From NCBI GenBank assembly GCA_910589415.1, contig OU342630.1, forward strand, positions 44,796,012-44,860,011: DNA of 64,000 nucleotides, in the 5' to 3' direction. Position numbers and translations under genes: made by a program. How positions within the stretch are numbered: the first letter of the stretch is position 1; each line of letters opens with the position of its first letter. This stretch comes from Malachius bipustulatus (taxonomy: Eukaryota > Arthropoda > Insecta > Coleoptera > Melyridae). Positions 34,665 to 45,324 of this stretch are shown here, one piece after another. The notes under the pieces are model-generated. The model saw nothing but the letters and a program-made list of their open reading frames with translations, was not told the origin of the DNA and searched no databases.

Positions 34665-34907
34665 ATATCGATGGTCTAATTCTAATACCCCGTAACTGTA
34701 TGAATCAATATTTTACAGGAGAGAGCTTTTTTAGTTTTAAAGTGCTAAATATGATTCAGGAGGTTACAAAACTTTTTTTGTAGCCAATTTCCCAAGCCAA
34801 TACGGTGTATTTCAACTCATGACAGAGTAAACGTACAACCGAATGGCGCGAAAAAGTAAAATTTGGATTTTTGTAGATACAGGGTATTAGAATTAGACCA
34901 TCGATAT
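34665..34907. repeat. Short MITE with perfect 26-bp terminal inverted repeats
   Basis: ATATCGATGGTCTAATTCTA plus ATACCC at 34665-34690 is the exact reverse complement of 34882-34907. The 243-bp unit has no ORF. Perfect ends suggest a young copy. Confidence 0.85.
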
Positions 34908-35315
34908 GCAAGTTTATTACATTCTAATGCCTAAATCTAAATTTTTATGTAATCAGGTGTAGAAGTAATTAATTATTGACGTGTGTTCATTACTAAATAC
35001 TTACACAAAAGTGATCATTATTATTACCGGCAAGCAAGAGCTCTAGATAATATTATTATGTTAGTGAACTTTGCATTATAATTATATCCGTGATTTCTAA
35101 ATCCAATTTCCGGTTCTGCGTGTCGTTAGCGATCGAGGCGTGTAGATGGCGCTCCTTTTCATACTTCACTTTTATTACATGTAAATAGCGGAGAGCTGCA
35201 CGTATTATCATCTAATGTATTTGCCTATAGATACAAAGGAACTCATTTGATCATTGGCTCATCAGGAACTGGCAATATCCAGATACCCAAGAGGCAAAGT
35301 TAAAGAATAATGTTG

Positions 35316-35729
35316 TTATAGTAGGATTAAGCTTAAAAAGTCAGATGTAACGTCACACTAACCGTCCGAATTAATATTTTTAATTTCACAAGAAAATGTC
35401 AAACAGTTAATTGTCAAGTTGTGAACGAGCGTAAATTATTGAAGGAATCATTCAAACAATGAATTGAACCGCTTACGTCAGTTTGAGAGCCACTGACAAC
35501 TACATAAAATTTATTCACCTAATGACATTCTATCCTCTGTGTTGTGCATTTAATTCTCATTCAAAACCAATGTTGACGTATACTTATTTATGCGGGATGG
35601 AGTGTTTAGACAAACTGGACGGTTACTATAAAAACCACGTATATGAAACAAAATAAATCGAACTATCAGAAGGATGTGTATTCTTAATCGATACGTATGA
35701 CTTTTTTAGACTTTATTGGACTATAATAT
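35316..35729. repeat. Dispersed repeat, family C copy 1, about 414 bp
   Basis: Matches 52512-52920 in reverse complement along its whole length, with scattered differences and a few small indels. Ends: TATAGTAGGATTAA on the left and GGACTATAATATC on the right. It shows no terminal inverted repeat or ORF of its own. It could be a solo LTR, a SINE-like unit or a piece of the mariner-like element that contains the second copy. Confidence 0.85.
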
Positions 35730-35810
35730 CATGTTTCTCATGAAATTAGTGGCGACCAGCTAAGTCCAAAAATTCCGTGTCCGACTAGTCCACGTTTATT
35801 TAGAGAAATC

Positions 35811-35945
35811 CTAATTAGAGTACCTTGATATAAAATTATTATGAAGAGTACGGAAGCTTATCTTCCCTTTCTTTCCGATCGGTAGCGATGTGAGAGAGAG
35901 CAGGCCATCTTTATTCAAAATAGTGACTTTTTAGTTAATTCTCAT
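35811..35945. repeat. Direct repeat, copy 1, about 135 bp
   Basis: Carries AGAGTACCTTGATATAAAAT, GAGTACGGAAGCTTATCTT, TTTCCGATCGGTAGCGAT and AGTGACTTTTTAGTTA in the same order as the copy at 36234-36382. Only 288 bp separate the two. Confidence 0.85.
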
Positions 35946-36233
35946 TCCTGACAACTATGGTGGGACGGTTAATTATTGCAGCTTCCACGGGCGTTTATTT
36001 ATTGTTTATTTTAAACAATATTTTTTACTCATTTCTCTTCTTCTCACTGGACGGATGATATGACAGGAAGATTATACAAACTGTAACTGATACCTCAAAC
36101 ATATATATTTACCGTTTTGTTACTGATCTTCAATAAATAATAAAAATAAGTATTAGATAAACTTGAATCATTTTCTTATGCACGCTATACATCTGTTTTT
36201 TTAACTGCTAAAATCGTGTAACCAACTTAAAAT

Positions 36234-36382
36234 CTAATAGAGTACCTTGATATAAAATTATGATAAAGAGTACGGAAGCTTATCTTTTCTCTCTTTCCGA
36301 TCGGTAGCGATCTGAGAAAGAATGAGATAAATATCTCTCTTCAATTTATTATAAGTATAGTGACTTTTTAGTTACTTCTCAT
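36234..36382. repeat. Direct repeat, copy 2, about 149 bp
   Basis: Partner of 35811-35945, with an extra 15-20 bases before AGTGACTTTTTAGTTA. The pair could be the termini of a TRIM-like miniature LTR element or a local duplication. Confidence 0.85.
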
Positions 36383-36784
36383 GGTTGTAATTTACGGATA
36401 GAAGATTAATTAACAAATTTTTATTTCAAAATTAATTAATTTGCGTTATAAAAACTAATACCTTATACAACTCGCTTAACAATGTAAATTTTAACAGTTT
36501 GACAATAAATAATTGTAGCTGCAAGTCAAAATGAGTCGCTCCTTCCGAATTTCAATATTTTGACCTTTCCACTTTGTTCGTGAAACTAATAAAATAAGAC
36601 TCCTGATTGAATTTATCGTATAAGGCTGTCTTTTTTTTCTAAATTCAACTGAGTTGCGTAAAGACAACACCACGAGTCCACAGGACGAGTCTCTCGTTTT
36701 TTAAGAGTTTTCCTTAAAACTCGTAGTGTTTTTTTTAAGAAACTCAATTTCGTTAGAAATAAATGAACACACTTTTCAGCGAAG

Positions 36785-36795
36785 ATTAAATCACC
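36785..36795. repeat. SINE target-site duplication, left copy
   Basis: ATTAAATCACC, repeated exactly at 37061-37071 directly after the SINE A-tail. Confidence 0.88.
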
Positions 36796-37060
36796 TGGAG
36801 ACTCGCGTAGCCTAGCGGTTCAGTCCGCTGCCTACCGAGCCTAAGGTCGCGAGTTCGGAACTTACCGGCTCGTGTTATTTTTCGGATGCATTTTCGAATG
36901 TATGTGAAAAATAAAACAAGCGACCGAACGTTTAAATTTAAATGGCATACTTGAGGCTGGGTGAATGAGTAAGATGCTCGAAATCCCGTGTTACCGGAGT
37001 GGAGCGACTTTATCTTACCTACATAGTTAAGACCGATGCTCCCTCCTTTAAAAAAAAAAA
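36796..37060 (+). mobile_element. tRNA-derived SINE
   Basis: A 265-bp unit with tRNA-like polymerase III promoter boxes: an A-box-like GCGTAGCCTAGCGG near 36805, and a B-box-like GTCGCGAGTTCGGAAC near 36845. It ends in an A-run at 37050-37060 and is flanked by perfect 11-bp target duplications. A tRNA-like head, unrelated body and A-tail fit a SINE moved by LINE machinery. It is not a functional tRNA gene, since the cloverleaf is imperfect and no 3' stem closes properly. Confidence 0.82.
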
Positions 37061-37071
37061 ATTAAATCACC
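37061..37071. repeat. SINE target-site duplication, right copy
   Basis: ATTAAATCACC, identical to 36785-36795. Confidence 0.88.
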
Positions 37072-37370
37072 AGTGAGCTATTATACAGGGTGATCCCGAA
37101 ATGACGGACACTGACAGCACCACAGCATCTATTGTGGATTAAAGATTCTAAGTTTTATTTACTATTTTCTCCATCAGTATGGCTCCCTTAAGAAGATATG
37201 ACCACTTTTGTAGATAATAAAGTCACAAAACTGCACTGGATACCCTTCTTCAGGAAAACAATAATACGTAGGTCTACAATACCCAGATAGATGTTACCAT
37301 GGAAACATATGAAATGGAAACACAACAAAGCTTAAAACAATAATCGTTGCGCGGATACAAATTCGATAAT

Positions 37371-39056
37371 ACAGGGTTACTGGTAACTGGATACATTCCT
37401 TTGGTGATCTGATAAAACAAGAGGTAAGGAGTAAATTAACCCCAACATGCACTATACAAAACTCAATAGATTTTGAGATATTTCGATTTTCAACTTTTCT
37501 TAAAAAAAATGGTTTGAAATGTCTTGAAATGTAATTTTCAAAAAATCTACTTTAACTTTTTGATTTCTTTTTTTGCTGGAATACTTGTCCAATACTATGC
37601 TTCCTTCTGGAATAAAAAATATCCTGAGGTATTTTGATCGTGTGAAAATTTCAAAGAAAAACTTTCACAAACTATTTTTTTTAAATAAGATTTAAAAGTT
37701 TTTACAAGTTATTTTCGCAAAATTATCAAGGCAACTTGCGTACAAATTGTTTTAAAAACTTTCCTAGTGTAGTAGCTATCTAACAAGGTACGAATCTTGT
37801 ACAAGAATAACAGAATCTCCCCGCTATGTACCGTTACCGAGGAACAAATCCTTAAGTCGGGACGTTTTAAAAAAAATACGGCCCTGAACGGGGGTCTTAA
37901 AATTCTCGGATCCGGCCCATCTTCAACAGGTCGTATTTGGGGGTCCCGAGCTTCGTCCCTACCAAGTTTCGTCCCGATCGGTAAAACTTTCAGACACTAA
38001 GAGTGTTTCCTAGGCTATTCCCGAAAAATCCCGAAATTCCCGAAAAAATGACACTTCCCGGGAACGGATCCCGCTCATTTTCAATGGGCATCGTGCCACG
38101 GTGCGCCTCTTCAATCGAGCCAAGTTTCAACTTTCCCACATGAAAACTGGCGGCTCTAGAGTGTTTCCTAGCAAAGTCACAGAAGTTTCGTAAGTATACG
38201 TATTCTTGTGCCCGAAAAATGTCTGTCTGTCGGTCTGTCTGTCTGTGACTTTGCTAGGAAACACTCTAGAGCCGCCAGTTTTCATGTGGGAAAGTTGAAA
38301 TTTGGCTTGATTGAAGAGGCGCACCGTGGCACGATGCTTATTGAAAATGAGCGGGATCCGTTCCCGGGAAGTGTCATTTTTTCGGGAATTTCGGGATTTT
38401 TCGGGAATAGCCTAGTAATAGCCACTCTAAGTGTCTGAAAGTTTTACCGATCGGGACGAAACTTGGTAGGGACGAAGCTCGTGACCCCCAAATACGACCT
38501 ATTGAAAATGGACCGGATCCGAGAATTTTAAGACCCCCGTTCAGGGCCGTATTTTTTTTAAAACGTCCCGACTTAAGGATCTGTTCCTCGGTAACGGTAC
38601 ATAGCGGGGAGATTCTATTATTCTTGTACAAGATTCGTATCTTGTTAGATAGCTACCACACTAGGGAAGTTTTTAAAACAATTTGTACGCAAGGTGCCTT
38701 GACAATTTTGCGAAAATAACTTGTAAAAACTTATAAATCTTATTTAAAAAAAATAGTTTGTGAAAGTTTTTCTTTGAAATTTTCACACGATCGAAATACC
38801 TCAGGATATTTTTTATTCCAGAAGGAAGCATAGTATTGGACAAGTATTCCAGCAAAAAAAAAAATCAAAAAGTTAAAGTAGATTTTTTGAAAATTACATT
38901 TCAATACATCTGAAACCATTTTTTTAAGAAAAGTTGAAAATCGAAATATCTCAAAATCTATTGAGTTTTGTATAGTGCATATTGGGGTTAATTTACTCCT
39001 TACCTCTTGGTTTATCAGATCACCAAAGGAATGTATCCAGTTACCAGTAACCCTGT
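37371..39056. repeat. 1.7-kb near-perfect palindrome
   Basis: Two arms of about 830 bp: ACAGGGTTACTGGTAACTGG at 37371 is matched by CCAGTTACCAGTAACCCTGT ending at 39056, and pairing continues with few mismatches to the centre near 38195-38245. The centre holds a GTCT/GTCG microsatellite (38221-38250). The same 67-85 codon frame (beginning MYKNNRISPLCT) appears once on each strand, a direct result of the palindrome and not evidence for a gene. Confidence 0.9.
38221..38250. repeat. (GTCT)n microsatellite at the palindrome centre
   Basis: GTCTGTCTGTCGGTCTGTCT and on, within the unpaired loop. Confidence 0.85.
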
Positions 39057-39395
39057 ATTATTCAAAATCTCGAATTCGAACAACGATGCCACATTGAAAA
39101 TTTTTGTTGAACTCAGGGAATAGGTAAACTTTGAATGCCTGTAATTCCGTTCCCGATAATAAAAAAAATAAAAAGCAAACACTATCATTATAGTTTTGTG
39201 AAATCATGTGTTTTGCCAGTGGAGGTTGTTTAAATTTGACCGCCATTTCGATTTAAAGCTTAGAAAAAGGACACCCTATATCTCGGTAACAAAGCCGAGG
39301 AACCCATTTTTGTTTTAAATTTACAGTCTTTCTGAACATCCTCTACAACACCCTGTATTCCGTGTCCGCCATTTCGCCTGTATTACTACCGAAAA

Positions 39396-40967
39396 TGAGC
39401 CTGGAATATTTATAATATTAAAATGCAGACTTATTAATAATACAAAAAATCCCTAAAAAAATTGACTTCAAGGTTAATTTGCCAGTTCATATTCGCTTCA
39501 TATTCATCTTCCATGTATTTAATTTTAATTCATCGGCAGGAAAATTAAATTAAACAGTTAGATCATTTCGTTATGTTTTTTGGTCGACTACAATCAGGTA
39601 AAATTTATTTCAAATAGATACTTGATAATTTATTGAAATGCACGTAAGTGACTGTAGTTGTGAATCTTGATTGAAACCGAACTGAACCAGGTGATCCAAC
39701 TTTTGAGGCGAGAAAGTAACTTCAACTTAAAAAGAGACGTCCGAGGAAAATGATACTAACCTTTCGTGATTTTGTACACTAAAAATCTGTCAATATTCAG
39801 GTACTCTAATCCTAGTATATGTCAGCTGAGACATCAAAATGTCAAATAATTCTTGATAAACTGTAATGCATATTATGAAATTACGCATTAGAACAGAATG
39901 TATTTAATCCCACTTTATGAAACACAAACCATTAAATACCTGAAAAATCACTGTTCAAATTTAAAATTAAATCAATAACAAAATAATAATTAAAATCTAC
40001 AGTCAAATTACCTTGTTTGAGTAACTGTGTAATAGAACACTGTGGATGTAATAAATACCGAAATTATTACGGCTATTATAAATAATGAAATATACCAACT
40101 CCATTATAGGCCATTTTATAGTTTGTGTTAACATAAACAGGTAGGTAACTCGAATCATTAACTAAGTTCTAATTAATCGGTTAGGATGATTATTAATATT
40201 CCATTAGAAATTTCTAGCTTATTTCACTTGCTATTTTGTGATCCCCATGTCCCCAGTTAAGGTGAATCCCGGGACAATTTCTCGAGAGGGGTAAATTACT
40301 GACTAGCTCCTAGAGGAAATAGGTCTTGAGAAGTTTCAATCTGATATTATGGTTCGTTCAAAAATAATCAATTCATATTTAAATTTATAAATACGAGTAT
40401 GCCTGATTGAGGTATACAGGGTGCATAAATGTGTCAAACTTATGTTTGGTTAAGTGCTCCATAATTTGTGTCACTTGTTACAAGGATGAGCCGAGAACAT
40501 GCAGTAAATTTTTAAACATCATGTTGAATATGAGGTATCTAATATAGAGGTGTCCTTTATTTCAGAGATCACTATGGATCCATCGTAAACGCTAGGAGAT
40601 ATAGAATTTGTTAAATTTTAAAAAATATGCGCTATTTTGTGACCATCTCGAATCCGCGCAGACATATATACATATACAATACAGGGTGTCCAGGTATGAG
40701 TGTAAGAGCTACACGTAGCGACCTTCCTTGGACTATTTTGAGTAAAAAATCTTAATACAATAATGCTCTAAACCTCTTCACGGTGCCACAGGAGGTCATC
40801 AAAGTTAGAAATTCTGGGTCACAAATATGCATATTATTGAACTTCTGTTTCCTTTTGCAGTTACGGTTAACATTTTTAAAGACTTTTGCAAAGTCTTCTT
40901 TCATTTCATTTTCGTAACAGTGCAATTATTAACTTTTTTAACATTTCCTAATTTTTTTTTTTAGAAG
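39396..40967. other. No gene seen
   Basis: AT-rich non-coding DNA. CAGGGTG tags near 40420 and 40683 hint at decayed inverted-repeat elements, but I could not define arms. Confidence 0.5.
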
Positions 40968-41473
40968 TAGTGCTCCGTGATAGTATTCAAAGCGGCAACG
41001 CTGCGACCGTCGCGTTGCGCATGTAAACAATATCGTAATTAATGGCTGTCAATGTTATTGAAATTATTATTAATCTAAAAATCAAAGCGTAAAATTCGGA
41101 ATTCGAACTTCGCATAATAAAAATTACGCAGTAGTGAGTAGTCCCTTTAAACTTGATACTAAAACATGTGTCAGCAGAATAATCTTAGCGACGAAGAGAA
41201 AATTTGGTACCTAATATGCGTAAGCAAATAGCAACCTATCTTAACCTCAATGATCCGCAATTGTACACGGGTCATTGTTAAAATATATAATTTTTTAATC
41301 TTTTCTATGAAATAAAAAAGGGTCGTAGAAAAAATAGTGTATGGAACTCGCAGATAATGGCTATTAATATGCTCTTATGATGGTTAAGACGCTCGCATAC
41401 GGCTCGTATCTTAACCATCATACTCGCGTATTAATAGCCTTCATTATAAGCTCGTTGCATAATATACTATTAT
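40968..41473. repeat. Dispersed repeat, family B copy 2, about 506 bp
   Basis: Starts TAGTGCTCCGTGATAGTATT. Closely similar to 30290-30796 in the same orientation, including the hairpin (here 41359-41439). A few substitutions and a short length difference near the start separate the copies. Confidence 0.85.
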
Positions 41474-41770
41474 GTTTCCGAGCATAAAGTAATACTGGGG
41501 ATACTAGGGATACTACTTAATGAAGGCATACTGAAAATAACTTTGAATAAAATTATTAATGCCCAAGAAATGTTTCTTCTTTGTTTTTTTTGCAGTTGCG
41601 TTTTACAATTTGTAAATTCATTTTCATATTTATCAAAAAATATCAGTGTTGTTTTAGAAATCAAAATCATCTTTGGTCAAATAAGATTCATATTGTACGG
41701 AATGTTTTTCCAATATTAATTTATGATACTAATTGTAATCATGGTAAGAAGAGAGTTCTAGAAATCACTT

Positions 41771-42309
41771 TGGTGAAGTTAGCAACGAAAACTTAGCAAC
41801 GGGAGTGGCTAAAAATCCGGCTATACAAAGTTAAAACACCTGAATATGCGGATTCGGAATTTCAAAAAATCATGGCGGCCGTTTTGGGCCCGGACAAGAC
41901 GAGTTTTCACGAGGGCAAGATGGGGATGGGGTTGACCTTTATCTTTCGTTTTGAAAAATAAAACCCCAGCTACGCATCAAGGGCAGTTTTTATAGCCCAA
42001 AATCGAAAATTACAACACCTGAAGGCTTAAAATGGGCTCCAAATGTAAATTCCTAAGGCTACTGCTAAAAACAATTATTATTCACATCATATATTCAAAA
42101 TTTCATACTATGTACCTTATTGTTGATCATATTGTAGATGATCCTAAATTTCAATTTTCGGCCATAAAACCTCGTCTTGTCCGGTCCCGGAACGGTCACC
42201 GTGATTCCGAATCCGCATATTCAGGTGTTGTAATTTTCGTTTTTGGGCTATAAAAATTGCCCATCGTACCGGAGCCGGATATTTAGCCACTCTCGTTGCT
42301 AACTTCACC
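41771..42309. repeat. MITE-like inverted-repeat element, about 540 bp
   Basis: Perfect outer 17 bases GGTGAAGTTAGCAACGA / TCGTTGCTAACTTCACC. Pairing resumes with GAGTGGCTAAA.ATCCGGCT and AACACCTGAATATGCGGATT / AATCCGCATATTCAGGTGTT, with an 11-base internal duplication in the left arm. No transposase. Confidence 0.8.
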
Positions 42310-42714
42310 CGAGAAGATATTTTTTCCTTTTTTTTTCGAAAATGTATTGTATTTTTTTTTCGTACATTTCTTAAACTGATTTTTTAATGCCGTACGACAT
42401 AAAAAACTAATATGGCGGCCATGAGAAAAACAAAAGTTTACTATGAACACTCTGGGATCTAGTAGGCTTTAAAAATTTAGGAAATGTCATATGGATAGCC
42501 TTTAATGACTTATGTTAACCTACAAATATTTATTAACTAATTTTCAATAATAAAAAAGATATAGGCACGTAGTAAAAATAATAATTTCGATTTTTCAGTT
42601 TTTTCAGGATATTTCAGCAACGACTGATGTAATCTAAAACTTTATTTCATATTCTGGATAAGCATTAAATTGGGCAACTCATCTCTAATTTAACCGACTC
42701 TGTATCTTCCATGG
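42310..42714. other. No gene seen
   Basis: Non-coding, T- and A-rich. Confidence 0.5.
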
Positions 42715-43570
42715 TTTAGGAGATCCCAATGGTAAATAGGGACATGTAAGCGGTTTTCCTCCACCTGGAGCCGTTTTAGTTGTACCGGGTGTCCCAACAC
42801 TAGTGTCCACCCCCTAAATACAGCTTAATTTTAAAGATAAAAAATTGAATTTTTCAGGATTTGTGTACTTGATATAGGACCATGGAATGGCATAATCAGT
42901 TTCATTAAAAAAATTTAGTTCGGGCGCCAGCAATAAAAAACTGTAATATGGTGGTAAATTGTCGAAAAAAAAATCGATTTTTTTCAATACATACGTAGAA
43001 ATCGATTAATAAAATCAAAATCGCTTGAAAGAAATGTGAAAAAACTAATTATAATGCTTTAGTTAAATAAAATATAATTATATAGCAATGACAGGTATAG
43101 AAAAATGATTTATGATGTGCAGTACGGTGATCAATATACCTAATCTGAAAACGGCAGGTGCAATAAAGTTTTATGACAAAGTAAATAAATTTACTTAAAT
43201 TTACTCGCCCAAATAAATAGAAGGTCGGCTCTTGCTGGGCTAGCCGGCACACCGAACTTGCACTGGACAGTGTCGTAGTATGGAGTCATGAAAAAGGTGA
43301 TTATTAAAAAGATATTAAAAATGTTTTTTAATGAAACTAATTATGCCATTCCGTGATATCAAGTACACAAATCCTCAAAATTTCTATTTTTATCTTTAAA
43401 ATTAAGCTCTATTTAGGGGGTGGACAGTAGTGTTGGGACACCCGGTACATTGTGTCATTAATTTCAAAAATCGCGATTTTCACTTGTATAACTCCTAAAC
43501 TTCTCAATTCAAACACAAACTGTGAAAACCAATCTTATTTTTCCTTCTCAGACAATCTAAAACTGCAATA
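42715..43570. repeat. Family A copy 4, split by another element
   Basis: AGGGACATGTAAGCGGTTTT near 42737 and AAAAATCGCGATTTTCACTT then AACTGTGAAAACCA near 43465-43540 are family A sequence. The two halves are separated by the element at 42783-43447. Outer ends not determined. Confidence 0.6.
42783..43447. repeat. Tc1/mariner-type MITE, family D copy 1
   Basis: Bounded by TA on both sides; ends CCGGGTGTCCCAACACTAGT and the complement (GTAGTGTTGGGACACCCGG). Arms of about 270 bp pair with few mismatches (TTAATTTTAAAGATAAAAA; GGATTTGTGTACTTGATAT). Closely related to 61043-61892. It lies within a family A repeat. No transposase. Confidence 0.85.
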
Positions 43571-44214
43571 ACATAAGAGGATTCCATTAAAAAAAAAAAA
43601 CATAGCTTTGATATGTCACTCTCATATGGGACATTCAGCATAGCCCAAAATAATTTTAAGTTATAGGCACTAACGGCCCTGAATAAAACTCATTTTACAA
43701 ATTTCTTAAATCGCGCACGGTTCAGGCTACACAGACCGAGGCGGTAGTGGCGCCCCACCCTGTATGTTGCATTTATGTAAGTATGTGTTTGTATGATGTT
43801 ATAGTGGTTATTTTGTTTATGTGAAAATATTTTTGTCAGTATAGGGTTGTAATTATTGCTTAAATATCGTGCAACCTCACGCACAAGCAACAAATACCTG
43901 TAGGCGTAGCTTCAGCATTTATGCTTAATAAGCTACAGAATTCAAAATAAACCAAATAAACTGTTATTTTCACGGAATAAACGGTCTGAATAAACGTTGT
44001 TATATTACACAGTGTGGAACAGTCAGATGGAATTATTTCAGTTGTGCATTGTTTGTTGTGTATATTTCAAATAATCCCGAAACATGTCAATTTTATACAT
44101 TATAAACTGACATTCATCACTCATCAACGTGCAAGTGAAATAAATCTCCTTAGCATGGATTCTTAAGAAACAGATCTACCGAGACTGCCCTCGTCCAAAT
44201 CACGAAGTTTATTT

Positions 44215-45058
44215 CTGGGTGACTGGATGAAGGCATATGCACGGTTGGGTGGCTTCTTGACCTCTCCAAGGCATTCGATAGTGTGTCATGAATGCTTCCT
44301 TCTGAGACTGGAAACTGTGGGAATACGGGGACTGGCCCTTTCCTGGTTCTCCAGTTACTTGCAAGGTAGAACTCAGGCGGTGGAATTGACTGGATCGGGT
44401 GGCCGAGTGACCAGATCCCTTTTTGCTCCTGTCTCGTCTGGGATAGACAGGAGTTAGATAGATCCACAGAGCAGTGTCCTTGGTCCACTCCTATTCATTA
44501 TTTTCATTAATGAATTGGGTCCCAAAATAATATCTACAAATTCTCTTTGCGTTAACTATGCAGACGATACAACTATTCTTATTAACAGGAAGACAAACGA
44601 CCTTCCGCAAGTTATATCAACGGTTCAAGATCCACTGGAGAAAGCATCTACATGGCTTAGAGACAACAGATTAAAACAGATAATGGCCTGATAGTGATAA
44701 TGACCTCAGAGGGGTCGTGAAATTTTTGGGTTTTCACATCGACAAAATCTAAACTGGACAGCTCACACCGACCTCTTATATTACCGATTCGCTAGGTCTT
44801 GCTTCCTTTTGAGACGACTCCACACACTGTCTCTCATAATAGTCTGCTCTCTGCATATTATGGACATTTTTATAGTCATGTAGCCTATGGCATCGCCGTC
44901 TGGGGCAGCACCGAGAAGTCACTCCTTAAAGTTTTTCTCAGAAGCCTGGCAGGCCTCTACATCCGCCAGTCTTGCAGGGGTCAATTTAGGCGACTTGGTC
45001 TTTTAACATTGCCTGTCCCGTATGTTTTCTCCCTTCTCAAACTTATTCATAAAAATTA
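44215..45058 (+). pseudogene. Non-LTR retrotransposon reverse transcriptase relic (jockey-like)
   Basis: Motifs read in shifting plus-strand frames: WLLDLSKAFDSVS (RT motif 3, then an in-frame TGA), a stretch like LETVGIRGLALSWFSSYLQG, SVLGPLLFIIFINELG, the catalytic NYADDTTILI near 44551-44580, STWLRDNRLK, and the end of the RT (YGHFYSHVAYGIAVWGSTEK at about 44853, LLTLPVPYVFSLLKLIHKN). Several stops and frameshifts make it inactive. Family is jockey/CR1-like by eye. The 5' end with endonuclease is absent. Confidence 0.85.
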
Positions 45059-45098
45059 GGAAAAACTTGATCCTCTACCAACCCGCCATTACAGCGAG

Positions 45099-45324
45099 TA
45101 TTATAAAGGCTCATTAAGTTAACGGGCAGATTTCTGTGGTCATTTCTGAAGAAAGTATCGCGTCTTAAGTGGAAATTTTTTAAATTTATCTATTCTTGAC
45201 ATGAAAGAAATTACAAAAATGTCAACAAAAGTTTTTTGACGTCGATATTAGCTTCAAAAACGAGCAAGGAGGCCGGAGCAAACGGGCTCATTAGGCCCGT
45301 TAGCCTAACGAGCCTTTATAATAT
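45099..45324. repeat. Small MITE, family E copy 1
   Basis: Left TATTATAAAGGCTCATTAAG, then TTAACGGGCAGATTTCTGT, against right GGCCCGTTAGCCTAACGAGC then CTTTATAATA. About 226 bp. Related to 54547-54760. Confidence 0.75.

Larger units (their letters stand above)
37083..39395. repeat. 2.3-kb outer inverted-repeat element
   Basis: The left end (TACAGGGTGATCCCGAAATG, then ACGGACAC) pairs imperfectly with the right end near 39360-39395 (GTGTCCGCCATTTCGCCTGT). The outer arms carry no clear coding. The long palindrome at 37371-39056 lies inside and seems to be a later insertion. Confidence 0.5.

Noticed and set aside
36796..37060. Functional tRNA gene
   Set aside because: A- and B-box-like sequences are present, but the cloverleaf does not close and the unit ends in an A-tail with target duplications, so it is a SINE.
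37797..38631. The same 67-85 codon protein on both strands
   Set aside because: It is produced by the two arms of the palindrome; no homology or second support for coding.
40410..40700. Possible MITE between two CAGGGTG tags
   Set aside because: Both tags have the same orientation and I could not find paired arms.
44150..44488. 112-codon minus-strand ORF
   Set aside because: It is antisense to recognisable plus-strand reverse transcriptase motifs.
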